DNA of 51,410 nucleotides from positions 1 through 51,410 of the forward strand of contig JAFNIQ010000007.1 of assembly GCA_017601395.1 (NCBI GenBank), given 5' to 3'. A program made the translations under genes and the position numbers. This DNA comes from Candidatus Brockarchaeota archaeon (GTDB taxonomy: Archaea; Thermoproteota; EX4484-205; JAAOZP01). The notes under the pieces are model-generated. The model ran no database searches. It was not told the origin of the DNA and saw only the letters and a program-made list of their open reading frames with translations. Below, in pieces: positions 8,827-17,368 of the stretch (position 1 is the first letter of the stretch; every line of letters begins with the position of its first letter).

Positions 8827-9356
8827 CCTAACGCCTCCTTTAAAACCTCCTCCCCAAGGATTTTCAAAGCCGTCTCGCGAGTAAGCTCCATAGGAGTCTT
8901 CGCTAAAGTCCTGCGCGAAGCCACGCTTCCTATGGGGGCTAGCTCAAGAGCACTCCACCTGCCCTTTACGCACTCCTTAACGCAAGCCGGATCGCCACCG
9001 CAAAGATTACAGATCACTATACTTTTACTCCCGGGATGCAGGTGGGGAACCCTCCCGGGGCAGGCGTCCACGCATAGGCTGCATCCAGTGCATTTAGAGA
9101 TGTCTGCTTCAACAGCGCCGGTTCGACTGTTAACCAAGAGTGCTCCTGCTGGACAGGTTTTGACGCAGGGATAGTCTTCGCACTGGAAGCAGAGATGCGG
9201 GATTTCAACACCCGGGATAAGCATGAAAACCCTTATCCTAGAGGCCTCCGGCCAGATTCTACCCTCATGATGGAGGGAGCAGGCGATTTCACACCTTCTG
9301 CAGCCGCTGCATTTCTCATAGTTCCGCCTGATCCAAACCCTTTCTTCCCCAGCCAA
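8823..9356 (-). CDS. Polyferredoxin (four [4Fe-4S] clusters), partner of the AOR
   Basis: The 177-residue protein has four groups of four cysteines: CSGCRRCEIAC near residue 16, CFQCEDYPCVKTC near 57, CTGCSLCVDAC near 90 and CNLCGGDPACVKEC near 117. This is the pattern of HycB/DmsB-like electron-transfer subunits that accompany AOR-type tungstoenzymes. The start is taken as TTG at 9356, because no ATG or GTG is in frame before the upstream stop near 9396. A perfect 14-bp palindrome begins exactly at this start codon. It is the first gene of a two-gene operon with the AOR. Confidence 0.88.
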   Translation of the reverse strand: MAGEERVWIRRNYEKCSGCRRCEIACSLHHEGRIWPEASRIRVFMLIPGVEIPHLCFQCEDYPCVKTCPAGALLVNSRTGAVEADISKCTGCSLCVDACPGRVPHLHPGSKSIVICNLCGGDPACVKECVKGRWSALELAPIGSVASRRTLAKTPMELTRETALKILGEEVLKEALG

Positions 9357-9417
9357 CTGTTTAAACAGTATTTCCTTGGAGAAAAAACTTTCGGCTTAGA
9401 AAACTGTTTAAACAGTT
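9356..9417 (-). promoter_or_regulatory. Paired palindromic operator upstream of the ferredoxin-AOR operon
   Basis: Two perfect palindromes with the same core are present: ACTGTTTAAACAGT at 9356-9369 and AACTGTTTAAACAGTT at 9402-9417, with centres 47 bp apart. The first touches the TTG start codon. The second contains a TTTAAA that could serve as the TATA box, so a bound repressor would block TBP/TFB or the start site. The matching spacing and sequence are directly visible. The role as an operator is inferred, and the regulator is not identified. Confidence 0.7.
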
Positions 9418-9439
9418 CCTCCTAAAATACCACTGGAAG

Positions 9440-10510
9440 TTAAAAGTTCAGGATCTTCTCCCAGTCCACATTCTCCTGAACCAGCTTCCGAGCCGCGGCT
9501 ATGCGCGTCTTGTCCCTAGGCCTTATTTTTCCAACTATCTTCTGAATCATCTGCAGGGTTGTGTAAGTATCCTGGGGAACTACAAGCATCGGAATCTTAA
9601 GCTCATCCGCCCTGGGCAGTACTTTAACGCTTGGGCGCAGGTTCCCGGTCAATATTATGCCGGAGGCTCCTGCTTCAAGCGCCGCCAGCACTATGTCGGT
9701 CCTATCGCCACCGGTTACTATAAGCTCGTTCCTAACCCTTCTGAAGTACTGTATGGCGCTTTCAGGAGTCATAGCCCCTATTAGAACTGTTTCAACCGGT
9801 TTCTCAAGCCCTCCTTTTCCAGCGATGAGGTCTCCACCTATGGACTCATAAATCTCTCTGAAGGTGAGGGAGCTGAGCACCCTGTCCTCAGGCATGATCC
9901 CCAGTATTCTCAACCCTTCTTTTTCAAGCATGGGTTTCACAACTTCCCTTGCAAACTTGAACCTGTTTTCTTCAACACGGTTGAGAACGACTCCTGACAC
10001 CTTGACTCCCCAGCGTTCACAGTAGTCCCTCGCCTGAAGCGCCTCGTCGACGACGAAATCACTCTCGTATTTTAAAACTAGGAGGAGATCCGCATTGAAA
10101 AATGAGGCCAGCCGCGGAGCCTGACAGCCTAGGAAGGAGCCTGTTGAAAGCGTTTGAGCCCCCTCGATCAGCATCAGATCCTTTTCAGCAGAGGCCTCCT
10201 CATAAGACTCTAGAATGATATTTCTAAAGCGCGAGGGGTCTTCACCCCAGAAGTAGTCGAGAAAGCTTCCCCCGCATATTCTGAAAGGGCAGACCTCTAG
10301 ACCCGTCTTAAGCCCAAGGATTTCCCTCATTGTTTCAGAATCCTCGTCCACAAGCTCGCCCTTGGGGTTCGGCACACAGAAACCGCTGATCGGCTTGAAA
10401 TAACCTACTCGCATCCCTTTCTCCGTAGCCAGCTGCGCCAGGGAGATTATTAGCACGCTCTTCCCCGCCAGCCTGCTCGGCGAAGCCACGTATACTACTT
10501 GTCTCCTCAT
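9440..10510 (-). CDS. BioD-like P-loop plus DRTGG domain protein (phosphotransacetylase N-terminal type)
   Basis: The 356-residue protein has a variant P-loop near the N-terminus (ASPSRLAGKS, residues 9-18), a dethiobiotin-synthetase-like ATPase fold to about residue 210, and a DRTGG domain (GGDRTDIVLAALEAG) in the C-terminal third. The combination is that of the N-terminal region of long phosphate acetyltransferases (COG0857), with the catalytic PTA domain absent. Its start overlaps the end of the acyl-CoA synthetase gene by 4 nt, so the two are coupled. A sensing or regulatory role on acyl-CoA/acetate flux is likely but unproven. Confidence 0.85.
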   Translation of the reverse strand: MRRQVVYVASPSRLAGKSVLIISLAQLATEKGMRVGYFKPISGFCVPNPKGELVDEDSETMREILGLKTGLEVCPFRICGGSFLDYFWGEDPSRFRNIILESYEEASAEKDLMLIEGAQTLSTGSFLGCQAPRLASFFNADLLLVLKYESDFVVDEALQARDYCERWGVKVSGVVLNRVEENRFKFAREVVKPMLEKEGLRILGIMPEDRVLSSLTFREIYESIGGDLIAGKGGLEKPVETVLIGAMTPESAIQYFRRVRNELIVTGGDRTDIVLAALEAGASGIILTGNLRPSVKVLPRADELKIPMLVVPQDTYTTLQMIQKIVGKIRPRDKTRIAAARKLVQENVDWEKILNF

Positions 10511-12630
10511 GTCTCAGTCTCACCTTTAGGCTTGGAAAGCGTTCCTCTTATATCTACTGCCATGCACCCTTTCCCCTCCTCGTAGGCGAACAGGGGGTTT
10601 ATTTCCATTTCTACCAGCTTCTTGAAGCGGCACATTAACTGGGAAAGCCTTGCCACCACGTTTACGACTGCCTCTAAGTCCGACGGAGGCTCGCCCCTAA
10701 CTCCTTTAAGCAGAGTGTACGCTTTAGTTTCAGAAATCATCTCCATAGCTTCTGAGAAAGTGAGCGGCGCCAGCCTGTACGAAACATCCTTTAGGAAGTT
10801 GACGTATATTCCCCCTAGACCGAACATTATCAGGGGGCCGAACTGCGGGTCTCTTACTGAGCCCACTATGACTTCCCTACCGGGGGGAGCCATTTTCTGG
10901 ATTAATGCGCCAAGTATTTTCGCCTGGGGCATTGCTGCCCTAGCCCTTCTCATTACCAGCTCGTAAGCCCCACTCGCCTCTTCAGGCGTTTCAACGTTCA
11001 GGATTACGCAGCCCATATCAGTCTTGTGCAGAATATCCGGGGAGATGATTTTCACCGCAACTGGGCAACCTATGGATTCAGCTATTTCACGGGCCTCGGC
11101 AGCGTTCCTGGCTATCCTTGCCTCAGGAACAGGGATCCCATATGCGGAAGCTATTTCGAAAGCCTCTTCTGAGGAAAGGTTGATCCTGCCTTCAGCCTCA
11201 ACTCTGGCTATCACCCTCGCCACAGCATCGTCGTCAACGTCAGTCAGGTTTACAGCCTGCTCCTCAGGCCGGCTGAGCATCAGGCTATAGTCGTACATTC
11301 CTCTAAGCGCGAAAGCCGCGGGCTCCGGGAAATCGTAGTTAGGCATCTTTCCCTCTCTAAGGATCCTTATCGCCGGAGACTCGTTGTCAAACCCCATGAA
11401 AACCGCTGTCACAGGCTTCTCAAACCTTCTTCCCATCTCCACAACGACGCGCGCAACCTCTTCGGAAGGGGTCATCGCCTGCGGCGTCAGTATGACGATC
11501 ACGCTGTTCACGTTCCTACTGCTTAAAGCAGCTTCAAGCGCAATCCTGTAGCGCTTCTCATCAGCGTCTCCAAGCACGTCCAAGGGATTGCTGATGCTTG
11601 CATGAGGTGGAAGTAGGCTGCTAAGCTTCTCCCTAAGATCCTGCTCCAGAAGAGGCAGGTCTAAACCCATTTTCTCACAAGCGTCCACAGCAAGGATCCC
11701 CGGGCCGCCGCCGTTCGTAACAACCATGACGCCGCTTCCCCTGGGCAACGGCTGGCCCTCGAAAGCTGAAAGCAGGTCGAACAGCTCCTTCATCGTGCTT
11801 GCCCTCAGGACCCCTGCCTTCCTGAAAGCAGCGGAGAAAGCAGTGTCAGACCCTGCCAGCGACCCAGTGTGAGAGGAGACCGCCCTAACACCGACCTCGG
11901 TAGTGCCGGCTTTCAACGCGACCACCGGCTTCCTCTTCGAGAGCCTCCGGGCAACGTTGATGAACCGCTCGCCGTTCTTCACGCCTTCAATATATATCCC
12001 GACGACCTTAGTGTTCTCCTCGTCGATCAGCGCTTCGAGAAAGTCAGCCGTGGTGAGGTCAGCCTCGTTGCCGACGCTTATGAAGTTCGCAAGGCCCATT
12101 CCGTTGAATCTTGACCAGTTCAGTATTGCGCTTCCAAGAGCCCCGCTTTGAGAAACGATTGAAACGTTTCCGGGCACCGGCATGGTTGAGGCGAAGGAGG
12201 CGTTCATACCGTTTCTAGAGCTTATGAACCCGAAGCAGTTCGGCCCCTGCATCCTCATACCGTACTCCCTGCATTTAGCGACAAGATCTCTTTCGAGCAG
12301 AGTCCCCTCCCTGCCGGTTTCACTGAAGCCCGCGGATATCACAATCAGCCCCTTGACGCCTTTTCTACCGCATTCTTCAGCAACGCTGAGAACAACCTTA
12401 GCGGGAACCGCGATAACAGCCAGGTCAACATCATCTTCAACATCCCTAATGCTCCGGTAACACCTGTAGCCAAGTATTTCCTGAGCGTTCGGGTTCACCG
12501 GGTAAAGCCTCCCTTTGAAGCCTGAGTCAACCATGTTCCGGAATACTCTATGGCCTACTTTCCCAGCCTCTCTGCTGGCCCCTATCACCGCGACCGATTT
12601 CGGGTTAAAGAACGCCTCAAGCCTCATCAT
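10507..12630 (-). CDS. ADP-forming acyl-CoA (acetate--CoA) synthetase, fused alpha-beta
   Basis: The 707-residue protein contains a CoA-binding Rossmann domain at the N-terminus (NPKSVAVIGASREAGKVG), two succinyl-CoA-ligase-like domains with the phosphorylatable His in SSHTGSLAGSD (H254), and a C-terminal ATP-grasp beta domain from about residue 480. The enzyme converts acyl-CoA + ADP + Pi to acid + ATP + CoA, the main substrate-level ATP step of fermenting archaea. It is cytoplasmic. It lies next to the AOR operon, the DRTGG protein and a divergent CoA transferase, which makes an acid/CoA energy module. The substrate (acetate, branched or aryl acids) cannot be fixed from sequence. Confidence 0.93.
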   Translation of the reverse strand: MMRLEAFFNPKSVAVIGASREAGKVGHRVFRNMVDSGFKGRLYPVNPNAQEILGYRCYRSIRDVEDDVDLAVIAVPAKVVLSVAEECGRKGVKGLIVISAGFSETGREGTLLERDLVAKCREYGMRMQGPNCFGFISSRNGMNASFASTMPVPGNVSIVSQSGALGSAILNWSRFNGMGLANFISVGNEADLTTADFLEALIDEENTKVVGIYIEGVKNGERFINVARRLSKRKPVVALKAGTTEVGVRAVSSHTGSLAGSDTAFSAAFRKAGVLRASTMKELFDLLSAFEGQPLPRGSGVMVVTNGGGPGILAVDACEKMGLDLPLLEQDLREKLSSLLPPHASISNPLDVLGDADEKRYRIALEAALSSRNVNSVIVILTPQAMTPSEEVARVVVEMGRRFEKPVTAVFMGFDNESPAIRILREGKMPNYDFPEPAAFALRGMYDYSLMLSRPEEQAVNLTDVDDDAVARVIARVEAEGRINLSSEEAFEIASAYGIPVPEARIARNAAEAREIAESIGCPVAVKIISPDILHKTDMGCVILNVETPEEASGAYELVMRRARAAMPQAKILGALIQKMAPPGREVIVGSVRDPQFGPLIMFGLGGIYVNFLKDVSYRLAPLTFSEAMEMISETKAYTLLKGVRGEPPSDLEAVVNVVARLSQLMCRFKKLVEMEINPLFAYEEGKGCMAVDIRGTLSKPKGETET

Positions 12631-12703
12631 GCATCATCGGTTCAGACTGTCCCTACGGGCCTCCACCTATGTTTATAAACTTGCAGCCTTAAGAATGCTC
12701 CGG
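12631..12703. promoter_or_regulatory. Short divergent promoter region
   Basis: This 73-bp gap separates the divergently transcribed acyl-CoA synthetase and CoA-transferase genes. On the plus strand TTTATAA at 12672-12678 lies about 26-30 nt before the ATG at 12704, the spacing expected of a leaderless archaeal transcript. The space is so small that the two promoters probably influence each other. Confidence 0.6.
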
Positions 12704-14605
12704 ATGGCCAGGAAAGAGAGTTTGCGAGAAAGGCCTTACGATGAGAAGAAGGCTGGTCTCGAGGAGGCTTTAAGCTACATTAAGACGGGGGATCATATTT
12801 TCATAGGCTCAGCCTGCGGGGAGCCGCAGTACCTTGTGCACGGGCTTGTCGAGAAGGCTGAGCACCTGGCTGACAACGAGATTCTCCATGTTCACACGCT
12901 TGGCGTCGCGCCATACGCAAAGCCGATCTACTCGGACAGGTTTCGCCTGAACGCTTTCTTCGTAGGCGTGAATACTAGGGAGGCGGTTGCCGAGGGGAGG
13001 GCGGACTATACTCCTGTTTTTCTCTCCGACCTGCCGAAGCTGATATCAAGGGGAATGGTGCCGATAGACGTAGCGCTGATACAGGTGACGCCGCCGGATG
13101 AGCATGGTTTCTGCAGCCTAGGTGTCTCGGTTGAGATAACTAAGACTGCTGCGGAGAAGGCTAGGCTCGTGATAGCTCAGGTAAACCGTTTCATGCCGCG
13201 CGTCCTAGGGGACAGCTTCATTCATGTTAACGATATAGACGTGATTGTTGAGCATGATGAGCCGATTCTCGAGGCACCGCAGCCACCCAGGGATGTTGTT
13301 TCAGACAGGATAGCGAGATATGTTTCCGAGCTGGTTGAGGACGAGTCGACTCTCCAGATAGGGATAGGAAGCATACCTGACGCGGTGTTAAGCTCCCTTG
13401 AGGATAAGAAGGACCTCGGGATCCATACTGAGCTCCTTACGGAGAGCGTCGTTGACCTTGTGGAAGCAGGAGTCATAACATGCGCTAAGAAGACTCTTCA
13501 CAGGGGGAAGATAATTGCTTCATTCGCAATGGGTACTAGGCGCCTTTACGACTTCATAGACAATAACCCGATGGTGGAGTTCTACGAGTCCAACTACGTT
13601 AACAACCCGCTTGTAATCGCCCAAAACAGGAAGATGGTTGCGATAAACCAGGCTCTGGAAGTCGACCTTACGGGGCAGGTTTGCGCAGACTCGCTTGGAT
13701 ATGTTTTCTACAGTGGCTTAGGGGGCCAAGCGGACTTCGTAAGGGGTGCGAGGCTCTCCGAAGGAGGCAGGGCCATAACCGTCATACCCTCCACGGCTAA
13801 AGAGGGTGCAATCTCAAGGATAAAGTCAGTGCTAAGTGAGGGCGCCGGCGTAGTGCTAACCAGAGGTGACGTTGACTATGTTGTGACGGAGTATGGTGTT
13901 GCACGCCTCACCGGGAAGACAATAAAGGAGAGGGCGCTGGCTCTCATAGGCGTTGCCCACCCGAAGTTTAGAAACCAGCTTCTCGAATGGGCTAAGTCTC
14001 ACAAGTATGTGCCGGAGGAAGTATTGCCCTTCCCAGAGGTGGAGTATCCTGAGGAGTTAAAGCGATACGTTACTTTGGAGGATGGCACTAGGCTGCTCAT
14101 AAGGCCGATAAAGCCTTCAGACGCAACCATGAAGCAACACTTGTTCTACGCGCTCTCTAAAGATAGCGTGATGAAAAGATACTTGGGACCGTTGAAGTCT
14201 CTACCTTGGGACAGGGTTTGGCCGTACGTGATAGTTGACTATCAGAACGAGATGGTTCTAGTGGCCGTGGTGAGCGAAGAAGGTTTTGAAAGCATGGTTG
14301 GCATTGGCAGCTACTCCAGAATACCCGGTACCGAGCTGGCGGAAGTAGCTCTCGTAGTCAGGGACGACTGGCAGGGAAAGGGGATTGGGACAGAGCTCCT
14401 CAAATACCTTATTGAGCTGGCTAAGGCAAGGGGCTTCACTGGTTTAAAGGCTTGGGTTCTGGTTGAAAACACTAGGATGATGCATCTCTTCAGAAAGTGC
14501 GGTTACACTATGAGGTACAGGGTGGAGAACGGGGTCTACGAGGTTCTGATAGACCTAAGGCAGCCTGTTGAGACTCGGGAGACTTCAACCTCTGAAAGCC
14601 TGTAA
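12704..14605 (+). CDS. Acetyl-CoA hydrolase/CoA-transferase fused to a GNAT acetyltransferase domain
   Basis: About 633 residues from the ATG at 12704. The open frame extends further upstream, but a TATA box at 12672-12678 rules that out; ATG 12695 is a close alternative. Residues 1 to about 470 form a CoA-transferase family domain with GIGSIPDAVL, HTELLTES and GLGGQADFVRGA, which moves CoA between acids. Residues of about 475-633 are a GNAT acetyltransferase with motif A VVRDDWQGKGIGTELL near residue 551. The GNAT part could acetylate lysines on CoA enzymes, as protein acetyltransferases do for acyl-CoA synthetases, but the target is inference. It is divergent from the ADP-forming synthetase. 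Confidence 0.9.
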   Translation: MARKESLRERPYDEKKAGLEEALSYIKTGDHIFIGSACGEPQYLVHGLVEKAEHLADNEILHVHTLGVAPYAKPIYSDRFRLNAFFVGVNTREAVAEGRADYTPVFLSDLPKLISRGMVPIDVALIQVTPPDEHGFCSLGVSVEITKTAAEKARLVIAQVNRFMPRVLGDSFIHVNDIDVIVEHDEPILEAPQPPRDVVSDRIARYVSELVEDESTLQIGIGSIPDAVLSSLEDKKDLGIHTELLTESVVDLVEAGVITCAKKTLHRGKIIASFAMGTRRLYDFIDNNPMVEFYESNYVNNPLVIAQNRKMVAINQALEVDLTGQVCADSLGYVFYSGLGGQADFVRGARLSEGGRAITVIPSTAKEGAISRIKSVLSEGAGVVLTRGDVDYVVTEYGVARLTGKTIKERALALIGVAHPKFRNQLLEWAKSHKYVPEEVLPFPEVEYPEELKRYVTLEDGTRLLIRPIKPSDATMKQHLFYALSKDSVMKRYLGPLKSLPWDRVWPYVIVDYQNEMVLVAVVSEEGFESMVGIGSYSRIPGTELAEVALVVRDDWQGKGIGTELLKYLIELAKARGFTGLKAWVLVENTRMMHLFRKCGYTMRYRVENGVYEVLIDLRQPVETRETSTSESL

Positions 14606-14985
14606 AAATTTTCATTAAGCTGTTCCCACCGTTTAAACGGTTTTTAAACATGCTTATTCAGGCTGGCTCAAGTTTATCCTCCTGATTCCCTACGGAGGAA
14701 CCATTAATCTCCTGTAGAAAATCCTTCATACAAGTACCGTTTTCCACTCTCTACTAAACCGTTGTCGTCGAAAGCGAATCTCCGTTCGCCATTCAGGCTG
14801 ATCCGTCTGCTTATAACGAAAAAGGTCTTGGGGGATCTGGTCTTGGAGTATTTCATTCCGACGTTGAAAAGCCACCGGATGAGGCTGCTTATAAAAAGTT
14901 CCCTGAGGCCCGATAAATTTCTAATGTCATTAGAAGAAGTTTTTTATCTAGCCTAGTGATTTTCCACCAGCTATTGAATACCTGT
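14606..14985. other. Non-coding gap between CoA-transferase and photolyase
   Basis: No supported gene. It contains a perfect 12-bp palindrome, CCGTTTAAACGG, at 14629-14640, about 25 nt after the CoA-transferase stop. This shares the GTTTAAAC core with the palindromes before the AOR operon. A TATA-like TTTTTAT at 14941-14947 sits about 40 nt before the photolyase ATG. An open frame at 14762-14956 is possible, but its composition gives no family signal. Confidence 0.4.
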
Positions 14986-16362
14986 ATGTCAACCGGCCAC
15001 GGGTTTAAACCCGGGACTATTCAAAAAGAAAGAATAAAGCAGCTTAATGAGGCGAGTCTGAGGAATGGGAGCTACGTGCTCTACTGGATGCAGGCCTCCC
15101 CGAGAACCGAGTATAATCATGCTCTCGAATATGCTGTTGAAAAAGCAAATGAATTAAACAGGCCCCTCGTCGCTTTCTTCGGAATTACAGGCAATTTTCC
15201 CGAGGCCAATGAAAGGAGCTACTGGTTTATGCTTGAAGGCCTTCTCGAAACCAAGAAGTCCCTTGAGGAACGTGGAATACAGTTGGTTGTTTGGGGCAAG
15301 TCTCCGGAGAAGGGTATTCTGGAGTTGTCCAGAGGTGCGTCGCTCCTAGTGGGCGACAGGGGATACTTACGGATTCAGAAGAAATGGTACCAGTATGTAG
15401 CTGAAAAAGCACCCTGTCCCTTTATTCAGGTTGAAACCAATGTTGTAGTCCCTGTTGAAACAGCATCTTCTAAAGAAGAGTACTCTGCAAAAACCCTTAG
15501 GCCTAAACTCACAAGGGTTCTCGAAAAATACTTGGCTCCTTTGAGAGAGAGTAGCCTAAGGGTTCATTCTCTGGATCTGGAGTTTGAATCCGTCGAGCTT
15601 GAAAACCCTGAACGCTTGATCGACGAGCTTAATGTCGATAGGACTGTGAAGAGAGTTGAAAGCTTCAGAGGCGGGACTAGCGAGGCTAAGAAGCACCTAA
15701 GGGTTTTCATAAAGCGTAAGCTGGATGACTATCCCGAGCTTAGAAACGACCCTACGTTAGACTTTGTTTCAAACATGAGTCCATACTTGCATTTCGGACA
15801 GATTTCTCCAGTATACATAGCTTTAGAGATTTTGAAAACAGAAAGCCCTGGTAGAGGAGCCTATCTGGAGGAACTCATTGTAAGAAGAGAGTTGAGCATG
15901 AACTTCGTTTTCTACAACGAGAAATACGATTCTTTCAACTGTCTACCCGGATGGGCGAAAAACACTCTTATGGCGCATCGTAAGGACCGGCGGCCCTTCA
16001 AGTATGGCTTGGAGGAGCTTGAGAACGGAGAGACCCATGACCCAGTCTGGAACGCGGCTCAAAAGGAGATGGCTAAAACTGGAAAAATGCACGGATATAT
16101 GCGGATGTATTGGGCTAAGAAGATCATTGAATGGGTTGAAAGTCCTGTGGAAGCCTTCAGGTTAGCGCTATACCTTAACAATAAGTATGAGCTTGACGGC
16201 AGGGATCCGAATAGTTTCGCCGGAGTAGCATGGTGCTTCGGCAAACATGACCGTCCTTGGAAAGAAAGACCTGTTTACGGAAAGGTCAGATATATGAGTG
16301 AAAACGGCTTGAAAAGAAAGTTTGATGTTGGCAAGTATATTCGAAAGCTGCAATGTTACTAG
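14986..16362 (+). CDS. phrB: Class II CPD photolyase
   Basis: About 458 residues from the ATG at 14986. The N-terminal half is an alpha/beta antenna domain (GSYVLYWMQASPRTEYNHAL). The C-terminal half is the helical FAD domain with class II landmarks: SNMSPYLHFGQISP, the GKMHGYMRMYWAKKIIEW signature, and GVAWCFGKHDRPWKERPVYG near the end. The length is normal for class II enzymes of methanogens and other archaea. It splits cyclobutane pyrimidine dimers with light. An in-frame GTG at 14956 would add 10 residues, but ATG 14986 sits better relative to the TATA-like box at 14941-14947. The gene is AT-richer than the energy block to its left. Confidence 0.95.
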   Translation: MSTGHGFKPGTIQKERIKQLNEASLRNGSYVLYWMQASPRTEYNHALEYAVEKANELNRPLVAFFGITGNFPEANERSYWFMLEGLLETKKSLEERGIQLVVWGKSPEKGILELSRGASLLVGDRGYLRIQKKWYQYVAEKAPCPFIQVETNVVVPVETASSKEEYSAKTLRPKLTRVLEKYLAPLRESSLRVHSLDLEFESVELENPERLIDELNVDRTVKRVESFRGGTSEAKKHLRVFIKRKLDDYPELRNDPTLDFVSNMSPYLHFGQISPVYIALEILKTESPGRGAYLEELIVRRELSMNFVFYNEKYDSFNCLPGWAKNTLMAHRKDRRPFKYGLEELENGETHDPVWNAAQKEMAKTGKMHGYMRMYWAKKIIEWVESPVEAFRLALYLNNKYELDGRDPNSFAGVAWCFGKHDRPWKERPVYGKVRYMSENGLKRKFDVGKYIRKLQCY

Positions 16363-16400
16363 CAGCAAGATTTTTCACACCTATTTCCAATAACCTTTAT

Positions 16401-17267
16401 TCAAAGACTGGCAGCCATGATGGAACCGATTAGAATCAAAAACATCCAGAGGTTTACTTGCCTTATGGTTTTTAACGCCCTTTCTTTCGAGGGATTCTTC
16501 AAAAGGTAAAATATTGAGACAAGGAAACCTATTTCCGAAGCAATAACGGTTACTAGGGGAAAAGGCTCTGTTTTTTCAAATATTTTTAGAAAAAATAATG
16601 GGCCTAGAAAAACCGTTACAGCGTAGCACGCTGATCCTAGGATTGCGGCAACCAGAGGGCAGTGAACAATTGCGACACTCCTTATTTTCTTCAACCTGTC
16701 TCCCTCCATGTCATGAATGCTTTGAACTATTTCCCTGCCAAGATTAGAAAAGAAGCTAAGTATGAAAAACGAAAAAACAACATAACTTATGGAAGCAGTG
16801 GCTGAAAGAGCTCCGAATACGAAAGGCGTGGAGACGCAGAAGGCAACCATCATGTTCCCTAGAAGGCCGTAAGCCTTACCATATATGCTGTAAACAACCG
16901 ATAGGAAGAATGCGATTGAAAATACTGCAAATGCTTGAATATTCGTCGTTAAAGCGAATGAAAAACCTAGTAAAGCAAATATTAAACTTGAAACAAGCGC
17001 GGATCCTCTTGAAACAATTCCCGATGGAATCGGCCGATCCGGCCTGTTGATCCTGTCAATCTCAAAGTCAAAATAGTCGTTGAACGCAAAAGACGAAGCA
17101 GTAATGAAAAATGAGGCTAAAAACGGAAAAACAGCAAGAGGCAACGATGGTAAACCCTCCAAAGCAACCACTTGGCCCAGAAAGGCAGCTAAACCTATTA
17201 GAAAAGAGCCCAAAGGGCGGGTTAACTTTACGCAACCTAATATTAAAACGGCTTTTGATCTATGCAT
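16401..17267 (-). CDS. UbiA-family prenyltransferase, probably geranylgeranylglyceryl-phosphate geranylgeranyltransferase
   Basis: The 288-residue integral membrane protein has about eight or nine hydrophobic helices and both Asp-rich motifs of the family: NDYFDFEIDRINRPDRPIP in the first half and HDMEGDRLKK in the second. In archaea this subfamily attaches the second geranylgeranyl chain to geranylgeranylglyceryl phosphate to give the ether-lipid precursor. The IDRINRPDRPIPSG wording is typical of that group. The gene is convergent with the photolyase. It links with the HMG-CoA synthase operon at 24.9 kb, which feeds the same isoprenoid pathway. Assignment to the lipid enzyme rather than another UbiA is likely but not certain. 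Confidence 0.88.
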   Translation of the reverse strand: MHRSKAVLILGCVKLTRPLGSFLIGLAAFLGQVVALEGLPSLPLAVFPFLASFFITASSFAFNDYFDFEIDRINRPDRPIPSGIVSRGSALVSSLIFALLGFSFALTTNIQAFAVFSIAFFLSVVYSIYGKAYGLLGNMMVAFCVSTPFVFGALSATASISYVVFSFFILSFFSNLGREIVQSIHDMEGDRLKKIRSVAIVHCPLVAAILGSACYAVTVFLGPLFFLKIFEKTEPFPLVTVIASEIGFLVSIFYLLKNPSKERALKTIRQVNLWMFLILIGSIMAASL

Positions 17268-17368
17268 GCAGTTAGCATTTAAACATTACCCGTTTTTAAG
17301 ATTCTAATCCATCCAACTTTGAAAAGCATTCTTTATTAACCCGAGAAAACCATTTCTCTTGGTTTAGC

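Noticed and set aside
12515-12703. Extended N-terminus of the CoA-transferase/GNAT gene
   Set aside because: The extension would overlap the divergent synthetase gene and precede the TATA-like box at 12672-12678; ATG 12704 explains the promoter spacing and gives the usual protein start.
14762-14956. A 64-codon plus-strand gene between CoA-transferase and photolyase
   Set aside because: No motif, no clear ribosome-binding site, and it ends exactly where the photolyase promoter region begins; kept only as a note on the gap.
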